This document shows, piece after piece, positions 29,965 through 38,541 of a stretch of 64,000 bases of DNA. The notes beneath the pieces were generated by a model, which was not told the DNA's origin, ran no database searches, and saw only the letters and a program-made list of their open reading frames with translations. The DNA comes from an uncultured Bacteroidales bacterium. Its GTDB lineage: Bacteria; Bacteroidota; Bacteroidia; Bacteroidales; UBA932. Each line of letters begins with the position of its first letter. Position 1 is the first letter of the stretch. Location of the stretch: contig CAJONI010000026.1 of the NCBI GenBank assembly GCA_905235995.1, positions 1 to 64,000 of the forward strand, written 5' to 3'. A program made the translations under genes and the position numbers.

Positions 29965-29990
29965 ATGGCCCCTTCGAGGGGCCATTTTTT
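29965..29990 (+). terminator. Terminator after HTCS gene
   Basis: ATGGCCCCT-tcg-AGGGGCCAT plus T-run. Confidence 0.9.
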
Positions 29991-29991
29991 A

Positions 29992-29999
29992 TAGTTTTG
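29992..29999 (+). promoter_or_regulatory. -7 promoter element for the symporter/GH43 operon
   Basis: TAGTTTTG matches Bacteroidota TAnnTTTG, about 26 bp upstream of ATG 30026. Confidence 0.55.
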
Positions 30000-30025
30000 T
30001 ATTAGAAAAAACCTAAATCAAAATA

Positions 30026-31450
30026 ATGGGTAATCAGACTTCCGAGGCCAAAGGCTTCTATAAATTAAGTTGGATGCAAAGGATAGGGTTCGGCGCCGGC
30101 GACATGGCGCAGAACCTGATCTACCAGACCATCAGCATCTGGCTGCTGTTCTACTATACGAATGTCTTCGGCCTCAGGCCTTCAGTCGCGGCCGTGATGT
30201 TCCTGGTGGTGCGTCTGGTGGACGTGATCTGGGACCCCATCGTGGGGACCTTCGTCGACAAGAGCAACCCCAGGTGGGGAAAATACCGTTCATGGCTCAT
30301 CCTCGGCGGCATTCCTCTTGTGGTGCTGGCCATCCTGTGCTTCTGGAACGGGTTCAGCGGATCGCTGGTATATGCCTATGTCACCTATGTCGGCATGTCG
30401 ATGTGCTATACCCTGGTCAACGTGCCTTACGGAGCGCTCAACGCCTCCCTCACCCGCGACACCAACGAGATAACCATCCTTACCAGCACCCGCATGTTCA
30501 TGGCCAACCTCGGAGCCCTGTGTGTCAAGTCTCTCCCCCTGATCATCGCCATCTTCGCCCCCAAGGTCCTGGACCCCGCGACTGGCAGGGAAGTGGCGGT
30601 GTACAACACTCCCGAGTCCGCCTCGGCCTGGTTCATAACCATGACCATCTTCGCCCTGGCGGGGCTGCTGCTGCTGATCTTCTGCTTCACGCAGTGCAAG
30701 GAAAGGGTGGTGATGGACGAGAAGGCCTCGGCCGACGTGAAGGTGAGCGACCTCTGGATGGAGTTCGTGCGCAACAAGCCGCTGCGCGTACTCGCCTTCT
30801 TCTTCATCACGGCATTCGCGATGATGAGCGTGGGCAATGCCGCAGATTCCTATTTCATGACCTACAACGTGAAGGCCACCCCGCTGCTGACCACCCTGTT
30901 CATGTGGCTGGGAACCATTCCGGCCTTCATCTTCATGCCCCTGGTGCCTGCCATCAAGCGCAAGATCGGCAAGAAGGGCATGTTCTACTTTTTCCTCGGG
31001 ACGGCAATCGTGGGCATGGCCATGATGTACACCTTCGTGTCGATACCGGCAACCAAGGACAATTTCGTGCTGCTCTGCATCGCCCAGTTCGTCAAGTCCA
31101 CGGGCATCATCACCGCCACGGGCTACATGTGGGCCCTGGTGCCCGAAGTCATAGCCTACGGTGAATTCACCACAGGCAAGCGCATAGCGGGCATCGTCAA
31201 CGCCCTGACAGGCATTTTCTTCAAGGCGGGAATGGCCCTCGGCGGCGTAGTCCCCGGACTCGTGCTGGCGATCGTGGGGTTCCAGCCCGGTGTCGAGCAG
31301 ACCCCGCTGGCCCTTCAGGGCATACTGTGGATGGTCTGCGTGATACCGGCGGTACTCCTCATGCTTGCCATCTGGATCATCTCCAAATATGAACTGTCCG
31401 ACGAAAGGATGGATGAAATCAACCGTGCGATAGAAGCACGCTCACTATAA
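30026..31450 (+). CDS. GPH-family (MFS) glycoside:cation symporter
   Basis: RIGFGAGDMAQNLIYQTIS, DPIVGTFVDKSNPRWGKYRSWLI, YGEFTTGKRIAGIVNA motifs. Confidence 0.9.
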   Translation: MGNQTSEAKGFYKLSWMQRIGFGAGDMAQNLIYQTISIWLLFYYTNVFGLRPSVAAVMFLVVRLVDVIWDPIVGTFVDKSNPRWGKYRSWLILGGIPLVVLAILCFWNGFSGSLVYAYVTYVGMSMCYTLVNVPYGALNASLTRDTNEITILTSTRMFMANLGALCVKSLPLIIAIFAPKVLDPATGREVAVYNTPESASAWFITMTIFALAGLLLLIFCFTQCKERVVMDEKASADVKVSDLWMEFVRNKPLRVLAFFFITAFAMMSVGNAADSYFMTYNVKATPLLTTLFMWLGTIPAFIFMPLVPAIKRKIGKKGMFYFFLGTAIVGMAMMYTFVSIPATKDNFVLLCIAQFVKSTGIITATGYMWALVPEVIAYGEFTTGKRIAGIVNALTGIFFKAGMALGGVVPGLVLAIVGFQPGVEQTPLALQGILWMVCVIPAVLLMLAIWIISKYELSDERMDEINRAIEARSL

Positions 31451-31462
31451 GCAGAAACAGCC

Positions 31463-32458
31463 ATGGCAGATAAAGTGATCAAACGTTACCTTTTCCCGGA
31501 CGACTACATGGCGGACCCGTCCGTCCATGTCTTCGACGGCAAGCTCTATATCTATCCGTCCCACGACTGGGCAGCCCCCGTCCCGGAAGACGATTTCGGA
31601 AGCCAGCACGACATGAAGGACTATCACGTCCTGTCACTGGAAGGTCCCGACCCCATGACCTCCCCGGTGAAGGACTGGGGCAAGGTCCTGGACCTGAAGG
31701 ATATCCCGTGGGCCAGGAGGCAGCTTTGGGATTGCGACGTGGTCCGTGGACGCGACGGGCGCTACTACATGTACTATCCCGCCAAGGACAAGACTGACAT
31801 CTTCCGCTGCGGAGTGGCAATCTCCGACAAGCCCACCGGACCGTTCGTACCGGAGCCGGATCCCATCCGCGGAAGTTATTCCATAGACATGGCCGTCCTG
31901 CATGACGATGCGGACGGTGAGTATTATATGTATTTCGGTGGCATCTGGGGCGGCCAGCTCCAGCGCTACCGCGACAACCTGGCGCAGGACTGCGGGACCT
32001 CCTACCCGGAGGACGGAGAACCAGCCATCCCCCCCCGCGTCGTGCGCCTTTCTCATGACATGCTGCAGTTCGCAGAGGATTCCCGTCCGGTCGTAATACT
32101 GGACCAGGCGGGAAAGCCCCTCACCGTGGGCGACACCCACCGTCGCTTCTTCGAGGCAAGCTGGATGCACAAATACCAGGGAAAGTACTACTTCAGCTAC
32201 TCTACCGGCGATACGCATCATCTCTGCTATGCCATAGGCGACAATCCTTACGGACCGTTCACCTACACGGGAGAACTCCTGACGCCTGTCGTAGGCTGGA
32301 CCACCCACCACGCCATCGTGGAATACGGCGGCAAATGGTGGCTCTTCCACCACGACAGCGTCCCTTCCGGAGGCATCACGCGCCTGAGGAGCCTCAAGGT
32401 CTGCGAGCTGAAATATAATCCGGACGGAACGATTCAGACGGTCGATGGAATTGATTAG
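31463..32458 (+). CDS. Glycoside hydrolase family 43, probably cytoplasmic beta-xylosidase/arabinofuranosidase
   Basis: YMADPSVHVFDGKLYIYPSHDW; WDCDVVRGRDGRYYMYYPAKD; no signal peptide. Confidence 0.85.
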   Translation: MADKVIKRYLFPDDYMADPSVHVFDGKLYIYPSHDWAAPVPEDDFGSQHDMKDYHVLSLEGPDPMTSPVKDWGKVLDLKDIPWARRQLWDCDVVRGRDGRYYMYYPAKDKTDIFRCGVAISDKPTGPFVPEPDPIRGSYSIDMAVLHDDADGEYYMYFGGIWGGQLQRYRDNLAQDCGTSYPEDGEPAIPPRVVRLSHDMLQFAEDSRPVVILDQAGKPLTVGDTHRRFFEASWMHKYQGKYYFSYSTGDTHHLCYAIGDNPYGPFTYTGELLTPVVGWTTHHAIVEYGGKWWLFHHDSVPSGGITRLRSLKVCELKYNPDGTIQTVDGID

Positions 32459-32485
32459 GGTTAGGATAGTATTGGTAATTTGTGT

Positions 32486-32534
32486 GCTTCTTCCGGTGCT
32501 TTGAGCACCGGAAGAAGCGGCCGTCTTTTTTTTT
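32486..32534 (+). terminator. Terminator after GH43
   Basis: GCTTCTTCCGGTGCT-ttg-AGCACCGGAAGAAGC perfect 15-bp stem followed by a T-run. Confidence 0.9.
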
Positions 32535-32556
32535 CGGAAAATCGTATCTTTGTCCC

Positions 32557-33813
32557 GTGAAACCTACATCGATACGTAAAATCCTTGCTTCAGCGTTGCT
32601 GGCGATGGGTCTGCTCCTGGCGGGTTGTGAACCTGTCGAGCCTGAGCCTGTCGTTCCCGTGCCCGATCCTGAGCCCGAACCGGAGGTGGAGGAGGTTTTC
32701 GAGACCGCGGCTCAGGCCGTGGACCACATGGGTGCCGGATGGAACCTTGGCAACACCCTCGACAGCAACAGCGGAGACCTCGACAACATGTGGATAGAGG
32801 CATGGACCCAGCGTACCCCCAAAGATTATGAAACCGCCTGGGGACAGCCTCAGGCCACCCGCAGCCTGATCCACATGTTCAAGGAAGCCGGGTTCGGCGC
32901 CATACGCGTCCCTGTGACCTGGTATCCCCATATGGGGAAGATAACCCTCCACGGCAGAACCAAATGGGACCCTTCCACCTGGACGGGCACTGAAGTGGAC
33001 GCCGCCTGGATGGCCCGTGTCAAGGAAGTGGTCGACTATGTGATAGACGAAGGCATGTACTGCATTCTCAATGTCCATCACGACACCGGAGCCTCTTCCA
33101 CGGCATGGCTGGTGGCGGGGGAGAAGGAGTTCCAAGCCGCGCAGAGCCGCTACGAATCCCTTTGGGAACAGATAGCCAATACTTTCAAGGACTACGGCGA
33201 GAAGCTGCTCTTCGAGTCCTACAACGAGATGCTGGACTCCTATGATTCATGGTGCTTCGCATCGTTCGCGACTCCGGCCCGTTACGATGCGGCGGTGGCG
33301 GCGTCGGCATATAATGGAATCAACAGCTATGCCCGCCTGTTCGTTGAGACGGTACGCGGGACCGGCGGAAACAACGCCCAGCGCAACCTCGTCGTAAACA
33401 CCTACGGCGCCTGCAGCGGCGACGGCACCTGGAACAGCCACCTCAAGGATCCACTCAACCAGCTGATGCTCCCGGAGGCCCCGGGACATATCGCCGTGCA
33501 GATCCACAGCTACTGGGAAGCCGACAAGTTCGCATCGCAGAAAGCCGACATCGACAAACTGTTCACCAACATCGACGCCTGCCTGGTCAAGCGTCTCGGC
33601 GTTCCCGTGATCATAGGGGAGTGGGGCGGGGGAACCGGAGAGGACAGCAATGCGAATGTGGAATTCGCCTCCTACTTTTCCAAAAAGGCAAAGGCCGCCG
33701 GAGTGGCGACCTTCTGGTGGATGGGCCTTTCGGACGGCGACGACCGGTCGGCCCCCCGCTGGTCCATGCCCCGGACCAAGGCGGTCATCATTCAGGCACA
33801 GTCGGGCGAATAA
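32557..33813 (+). CDS. Glycoside hydrolase family 5 lipoprotein (endoglucanase-like), GTG start
   Basis: AMGLLLAGCEP lipobox, MGAGWNLGNTLDS, NVHHDTG, FESYNEM (acid/base), VIIGEWGG (nucleophile). Confidence 0.9.
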   Translation: MKPTSIRKILASALLAMGLLLAGCEPVEPEPVVPVPDPEPEPEVEEVFETAAQAVDHMGAGWNLGNTLDSNSGDLDNMWIEAWTQRTPKDYETAWGQPQATRSLIHMFKEAGFGAIRVPVTWYPHMGKITLHGRTKWDPSTWTGTEVDAAWMARVKEVVDYVIDEGMYCILNVHHDTGASSTAWLVAGEKEFQAAQSRYESLWEQIANTFKDYGEKLLFESYNEMLDSYDSWCFASFATPARYDAAVAASAYNGINSYARLFVETVRGTGGNNAQRNLVVNTYGACSGDGTWNSHLKDPLNQLMLPEAPGHIAVQIHSYWEADKFASQKADIDKLFTNIDACLVKRLGVPVIIGEWGGGTGEDSNANVEFASYFSKKAKAAGVATFWWMGLSDGDDRSAPRWSMPRTKAVIIQAQSGE

Positions 33814-34513
33814 ACCGTCCCGGAAGCCGGTCGGGGAGTTCTGCCATCCGCTCCAGGCGGAGCAGCTTCGGGTGTTCGTATTCTTCAGTCTTTTCGTGCT
33901 CCCAGAGTATGCGGAAGGGGATGTGTACGCCCCATCCGCCGAGTTCGAGCACCGGCGCTATGTCCGACTTGAAGGAATTGCCTACCATCAGCAGGGCTTC
34001 CGGCAGTATGCTTTCCTCCCGGCAGAGCTGGCTGTAGGTCTCGAGTGACTTGTTGGAAGTGATGACGATGCGGTCGAAGAGGCCGCCCAGGCCGCTGCGC
34101 CCGATCTTGTGCTCCTGGTCGAGCAGGTCGCCCTTGGTGAGCAACACCATGCGGTAGCGCCCCGTGGCCCGGATTTCTTCCAGTGCTTCGCGCACACCGG
34201 GCAGGGGAGCGGCGGGGTTGCGGATTATGTCCCTTCCCGTCTCGAGTATGCGCCCCACCATGCTTCCGGTGAGGCGGTCGCCCGCGAGCCTGACGGATGT
34301 TTCAAGCAGGGATATCAGATAGGGCTTGGCTCCGTAGCCCAGCTCGGCCATGTTGGCGGCTTCAGTGGCGTAAAGCTCCGCTGAAAGCGACTCCAGGGTG
34401 CCGAACTCGTGCAACTCCTCCGCCCATTTCCTTTCCCCCTCCCTGAAGAGAGGTTCGTTCTCCCACAGGGTGTCGTCGGCATCGAAAGCTATGACCTTGA
34501 CGTTCTCGAACAT
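33788..34513 (-). CDS. HAD-superfamily hydrolase
   Basis: KVIAFDADDTLWENE, VLLTKGD, VGNSFKSDI motifs. Confidence 0.9.
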   Translation of the reverse strand: MFENVKVIAFDADDTLWENEPLFREGERKWAEELHEFGTLESLSAELYATEAANMAELGYGAKPYLISLLETSVRLAGDRLTGSMVGRILETGRDIIRNPAAPLPGVREALEEIRATGRYRMVLLTKGDLLDQEHKIGRSGLGGLFDRIVITSNKSLETYSQLCREESILPEALLMVGNSFKSDIAPVLELGGWGVHIPFRILWEHEKTEEYEHPKLLRLERMAELPDRLPGRFIRPTVPE

Positions 34514-34594
34514 GACACGAAAATCGAATTTTCGCCAAAGATACGAAGGATAGTGCAAAATACTTATCTTTGTCGCCATAACATTTTAAAAATC

Positions 34595-36151
34595 ATGAAA
34601 CGTATCTCTCTCATCCTGTTCTGGGCGCTGCTTGCATTCAGCCTGCCCGGAAGCGTCCTGGCACAGGACAAGACCGTAAGGAAAATCATTGAAATCGGAA
34701 CCACGGACAACCGGACCATGGAGCACGACGACTTCCTGGCCAACGTGATCGGCGGCCGCCTCATCGGTTCCGCCGCCCTGACGGAGGCTGAAGCCTGGGT
34801 GAAGGAGCAGTTCGAGTCGTGGGGGCTTGAGGTGATGGTGCAGGAGGCCGGCCAGATCAACGTGGGTTTCAACCGCGGTCCCTGGTTCGGCAGGATGCTG
34901 AGCGAAGACGGCATGGTGCTGCATTTCGGGACTCCGTCCTATACTGCAGGCACGCGCGGCAAGCAGGCGGGACATGTGCTCATGGAACCCAGGACCCGCC
35001 GCGACTTCGACCGTATGAAGGGTGCGCTGAAGGGCGCCTGGGTGCTGCTCGACGCCGAATCGAACGGAATGGCCATCGACTGGTCGGCCAAGGCCGACGA
35101 GAAGCGCGCCGAAGTTATCGCAAAGAATGAGGAGATCGACCGCGAGAACAACGAGATACGCCGCTGGAATTATGAAAACCGCGACGCCGAGCCCAAGCCG
35201 CTGAAGAAATATGAGACCGCCCCGGCCCTGTTCTACCGCGAGATGGTCGAGGCCGGTGTGCTGGGATTCATCCGTTCGGCCAAGGTGCCCCTTCAGGTGT
35301 TGTACGACCGTGCCAACTGCTACGACATCACCATGGAGAACCTGCCGCGCGTCTGCGACATCCTGCTCGACGAGGCCCAGTTCAAGGTGGTCAGGGAGAA
35401 GGTGCTCCGCAAGGACATCTTCCAGCTGGAATTCGAGATCCGCAACCATTTCTACCGCGGTCCGGTGAAATATCACAACGTGATCGGCATCCTGCGCGGA
35501 AGCAAGTATCCGAAGGAATACGTGATGGCCGGCGGCCACCTCGACGCCTATGACATCGGCACCGGCGCGGTCGACGACGGCAACGGCACTTCCGTGACCA
35601 TGGAGGCGGCCCGCCTGCTGGCCACTGCCGGCGCGAAGCCCCGGCGCACGATGCTTTTCTGCATCTGGACGGGCGAGGAGTTCGGCCTGCTTGGCTCGAA
35701 GTTCTTCGTGGAAAACAAGACCGTGCCCCTCGACAAGATATCCAACTATTTCAACCGTGACGGAGGCCCGCTCTGCGCCACGAGCATCATGGTGCCCCCG
35801 GCCATGTATGATGACTTCGTGGAAGTATGCAAGCCTCTGGAAGGCGTCAATCCCGATTTCCCCTTCACCGTGAACAAGCGTGAAGGTCCGGCCCAGCCGC
35901 GCCCGACCCGCGCCGGCGGCAGCGACCACGCCTATTTCGCGATGAACGGAGTGCCGGCCATCTCCTTCCGCGAGACCGACCCCAAGGGCTACAACTTCGA
36001 GTATCGCGAGATCTGGCACACGGAGCACGACATCTTCAACAAGACGATTCCCGAATACATGGAGCACTCGGCCGTGGTGACCGCCGTGGTCATGTACGGC
36101 CTTGCGAACCTCGACCACCTGCTCTCCCGCGAAGGACTCTACAAGGAGTAA
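34595..36151 (+). CDS. Secreted M28-family zinc aminopeptidase
   Basis: Signal peptide; VMAGGHLDAYDIGTGAVDDGNGTSVTMEAARLLA, FCIWTGEEFGLLGSK. TATCTTTG at 34566-34573. Confidence 0.9.
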   Translation: MKRISLILFWALLAFSLPGSVLAQDKTVRKIIEIGTTDNRTMEHDDFLANVIGGRLIGSAALTEAEAWVKEQFESWGLEVMVQEAGQINVGFNRGPWFGRMLSEDGMVLHFGTPSYTAGTRGKQAGHVLMEPRTRRDFDRMKGALKGAWVLLDAESNGMAIDWSAKADEKRAEVIAKNEEIDRENNEIRRWNYENRDAEPKPLKKYETAPALFYREMVEAGVLGFIRSAKVPLQVLYDRANCYDITMENLPRVCDILLDEAQFKVVREKVLRKDIFQLEFEIRNHFYRGPVKYHNVIGILRGSKYPKEYVMAGGHLDAYDIGTGAVDDGNGTSVTMEAARLLATAGAKPRRTMLFCIWTGEEFGLLGSKFFVENKTVPLDKISNYFNRDGGPLCATSIMVPPAMYDDFVEVCKPLEGVNPDFPFTVNKREGPAQPRPTRAGGSDHAYFAMNGVPAISFRETDPKGYNFEYREIWHTEHDIFNKTIPEYMEHSAVVTAVVMYGLANLDHLLSREGLYKE

Positions 36152-37188
36152 TCCAGCAGGATCACCTTCACGAACTCATTGGTCAGCCGCTTCCTTCCCA
36201 TCAGGCCGGCCAGGTGGCTCATGCCCCCCTGCGAGTCAGCCAGAAGGATGAGGCAGCGGCGTCCGTCCGGAAGCTGAGGGCCGAGACACATGCCTTCATA
36301 GTTCGCGAGGTTTACGTTGAAACCTGCCGCCGTCGAGGCGATGCGGGTTTCGAACTCGCAGAGCAACCTCTTGGACATTATCCCGGAAGTATTGACCGAA
36401 GGGTCGGCGAGATAGAGTTTGACGTGGGAAAAGGAATCCGTCAGGATTGCCCGCGAGCGCTTGATGGGCACGAATACTTCCCGCTCCAGCACTATGAGCC
36501 GTCCGTCGTCGAGCGCGGCGAGTGCCGATATGCCAAAGACATACGCCAGGGCTGCGGGGCCTCCCTTCTGGGGCCTGATCGGCTCGTCCATCCGGTATAG
36601 CCAGCATCCGTCCGGCTGGTGCCGGGAATTGAAACGCTGGAAGCGGTGAAGCCTTGAATCTTCCCCATCCTCCTTGAGGGGAGCTTCGGTGGTGGTCCAG
36701 AACTTGCCCGTGGTCGCATTGTAGGTGAGGGCTTCGAATCCCAGGTTCTTCTGTATGGCCGACTTGTCAAATTCCGGCGGAATCCTGAAGCTTTTTCCGG
36801 TCGCATTCCCGTCGAGGTCGTATTCTCGGATAGACTGGTCGCTTTCGGCTGATACATAGAGCTTTCCGTTGGCGTAGGCTATACCCTCGCAGTCCAGTCC
36901 GGATTCCCTGGACATTTCCGTCGCTTCCGGCACCGTAAGCCGGACCTGCGCCGCCCGTACGCTTCCGTCTTCCCTCAGGGGAATGTCGAAGAAAACGATG
37001 CCGCCTCCGTTCCTCTTGTCATCCACCACGGCATAGCGGTCCCCGCCCAGCCAGGTGATGCCGGAATACTGTCCCGGCTCAACGCGCAGCATCTGCTGCG
37101 GCAGCTCCGTCACCTTGAGGTCCTGGGCGGACACGGCGGTCAGGGAGAGCCCCGCTGCGACGAGCATGCACAAAATGATCCTTTTCAT
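36139..37188 (-). CDS. Secreted esterase-like/phytase-domain protein
   Basis: Signal peptide; YSGITWLGGDRYAVVDDK...DCEGIAYANGKLYVSAESDQSIREYD...NYEGMCLGPQLPDGRRCLILLADSQ. Confidence 0.75.
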   Translation of the reverse strand: MKRIILCMLVAAGLSLTAVSAQDLKVTELPQQMLRVEPGQYSGITWLGGDRYAVVDDKRNGGGIVFFDIPLREDGSVRAAQVRLTVPEATEMSRESGLDCEGIAYANGKLYVSAESDQSIREYDLDGNATGKSFRIPPEFDKSAIQKNLGFEALTYNATTGKFWTTTEAPLKEDGEDSRLHRFQRFNSRHQPDGCWLYRMDEPIRPQKGGPAALAYVFGISALAALDDGRLIVLEREVFVPIKRSRAILTDSFSHVKLYLADPSVNTSGIMSKRLLCEFETRIASTAAGFNVNLANYEGMCLGPQLPDGRRCLILLADSQGGMSHLAGLMGRKRLTNEFVKVILLDYSL

Positions 37189-37275
37189 GGGCGGTTTCGC
37201 TTTGAGTGGGCGAAGATAGTACTTTTTTTCACTATTTTTAAGAGTTATCTTTGTAGCCGCAATTTTAAGATTGAA

Positions 37276-37569
37276 ATGGAAAACAAGTCAAAATCTTGGG
37301 TCAAGGACCTCCTGGTGGCCTTCGCCGGGACCACGCTGTCCATCATACTGACCTTCGGCACATCCGCCCTCATCGACCATGTCAACCGCAACAAGGACCG
37401 CAGGATGACCGCCCTCATGGTGCTCAGCAACATTGAGTCGTCGGTCCGCTCCCTGGAGGAGAGCGACGGGATTGACCATATCTTTGAACATCCTGAAAAC
37501 TATGCGGGAAACAGTCTTTCCGAAGAGGAAGTGATGGCTTTCACCGGCGAAAGGCTGCAGGCAAGGTAA
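37276..37569 (+). CDS. Small single-TM protein resembling the N-terminus of a longer Bacteroidota membrane protein family
   Basis: MENKSKSWVKDLLVAFAGTTLSIILTFGTSALIDHVNRNKDRRMTALMVLSNIE; TATCTTTG at 37247-37254. Confidence 0.55.
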   Translation: MENKSKSWVKDLLVAFAGTTLSIILTFGTSALIDHVNRNKDRRMTALMVLSNIESSVRSLEESDGIDHIFEHPENYAGNSLSEEEVMAFTGERLQAR

Positions 37570-37615
37570 CGTCCTGCCTTTTTCCTTATATTTGCGAACA
37601 AAACAAAGCTATGCC

Positions 37616-38341
37616 ATGAAAAAGCATCTCATTATTCTTTCAGCGCTGCTGATGTCGGTATTCTGCAGTTGCAGCGAGTTCGGGGGTGACCCTGTCACGA
37701 AAGAATTCTCCATCGACGGGCCGTATACCGCACTTTCCGTATCCGATGCATTCAAGGTCACGGTGAGCGACAAGATCGACAGAGCCGTGGTCACGGCCGG
37801 CGAAGGGATCATGGAGAAAGTACTGGTCGATATCAGTGGCAGCACACTGATAATCCATCTCAGGCCCTGGACCATCAACATGGGTCCCGACATGGAAGTC
37901 ATCATCCCCTACAATCCGGACTTGACCACGATACACCTCTCGGGTGCTTCGGAATTCCGTTCCTCTTATGGGATCGGGGGCGACGAGATGTCAATCCATC
38001 TGTCCGGTGCCTCGGAGTTTACCTGCGACGTGAATGCCGAAAAGCTTGAACTGGACCTGAGCGGTGCGTCCGCTGCCAAGATGATCGGAGCTGTTTCCGA
38101 CCTCAGGATAGGCATTTCCGGCTCGAGCAGGATTGCAGAGAGGGTTTCCGGCGGCCGCTACGCATTCTCCTGCGACAAATGCGAAGGTTCCATCTCCGGC
38201 GCCAGCAGGGCCTATATCCATTGCGACGGCCAGATCAGCGTCAGCCTCTCGGGCGCCAGCACGCTGCACTACACCGGCAATGCCTCCACTTCCGGCAGCC
38301 ATACCTCCGGTGCTTCGGGCATCATCCACGAAGTGCTGTAG
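37616..38341 (+). CDS. DUF2807-type (GIN-domain) lipoprotein
   Basis: Lipobox VFCSCSEF; repeated LSGASE/SGAS beta-helix motifs. Confidence 0.85.
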   Translation: MKKHLIILSALLMSVFCSCSEFGGDPVTKEFSIDGPYTALSVSDAFKVTVSDKIDRAVVTAGEGIMEKVLVDISGSTLIIHLRPWTINMGPDMEVIIPYNPDLTTIHLSGASEFRSSYGIGGDEMSIHLSGASEFTCDVNAEKLELDLSGASAAKMIGAVSDLRIGISGSSRIAERVSGGRYAFSCDKCEGSISGASRAYIHCDGQISVSLSGASTLHYTGNASTSGSHTSGASGIIHEVL

Positions 38342-38352
38342 GATAATACTGA

Positions 38353-38493
38353 CACAACGCCCTGCTGACCGATGAGATTGCGGCCGGCTGCGACATGGCC
38401 CGCACCGGCGAAATCTTCTGCGACGACCCCATCGCCCCCGACGTCCCCACCGAGCAGCCTCTGGAAGCCGCCCTCGCCTGGCTCCGCTGGTAG
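38353..38493 (+). pseudogene. Possible 3' remnant of an unidentified coding sequence
   Basis: Open frame without ATG start: HNALLTDEIAAGCDMARTGEIFCDDPIAPDVPTEQPLEAALAWLRW*, in-frame TGA just upstream (38350-38352). Confidence 0.35.
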
Positions 38494-38541
38494 TTCTATT
38501 TGCTGGGCAATGCCGGCAAATTGTATTATATTTGCCAAGCC

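Noticed and set aside
32029-32036. Run of eight C in the GH43 gene as a phase-variable tract
   Set aside because: Reading frame is intact and family motifs continue on both sides; one tract alone is weak evidence.
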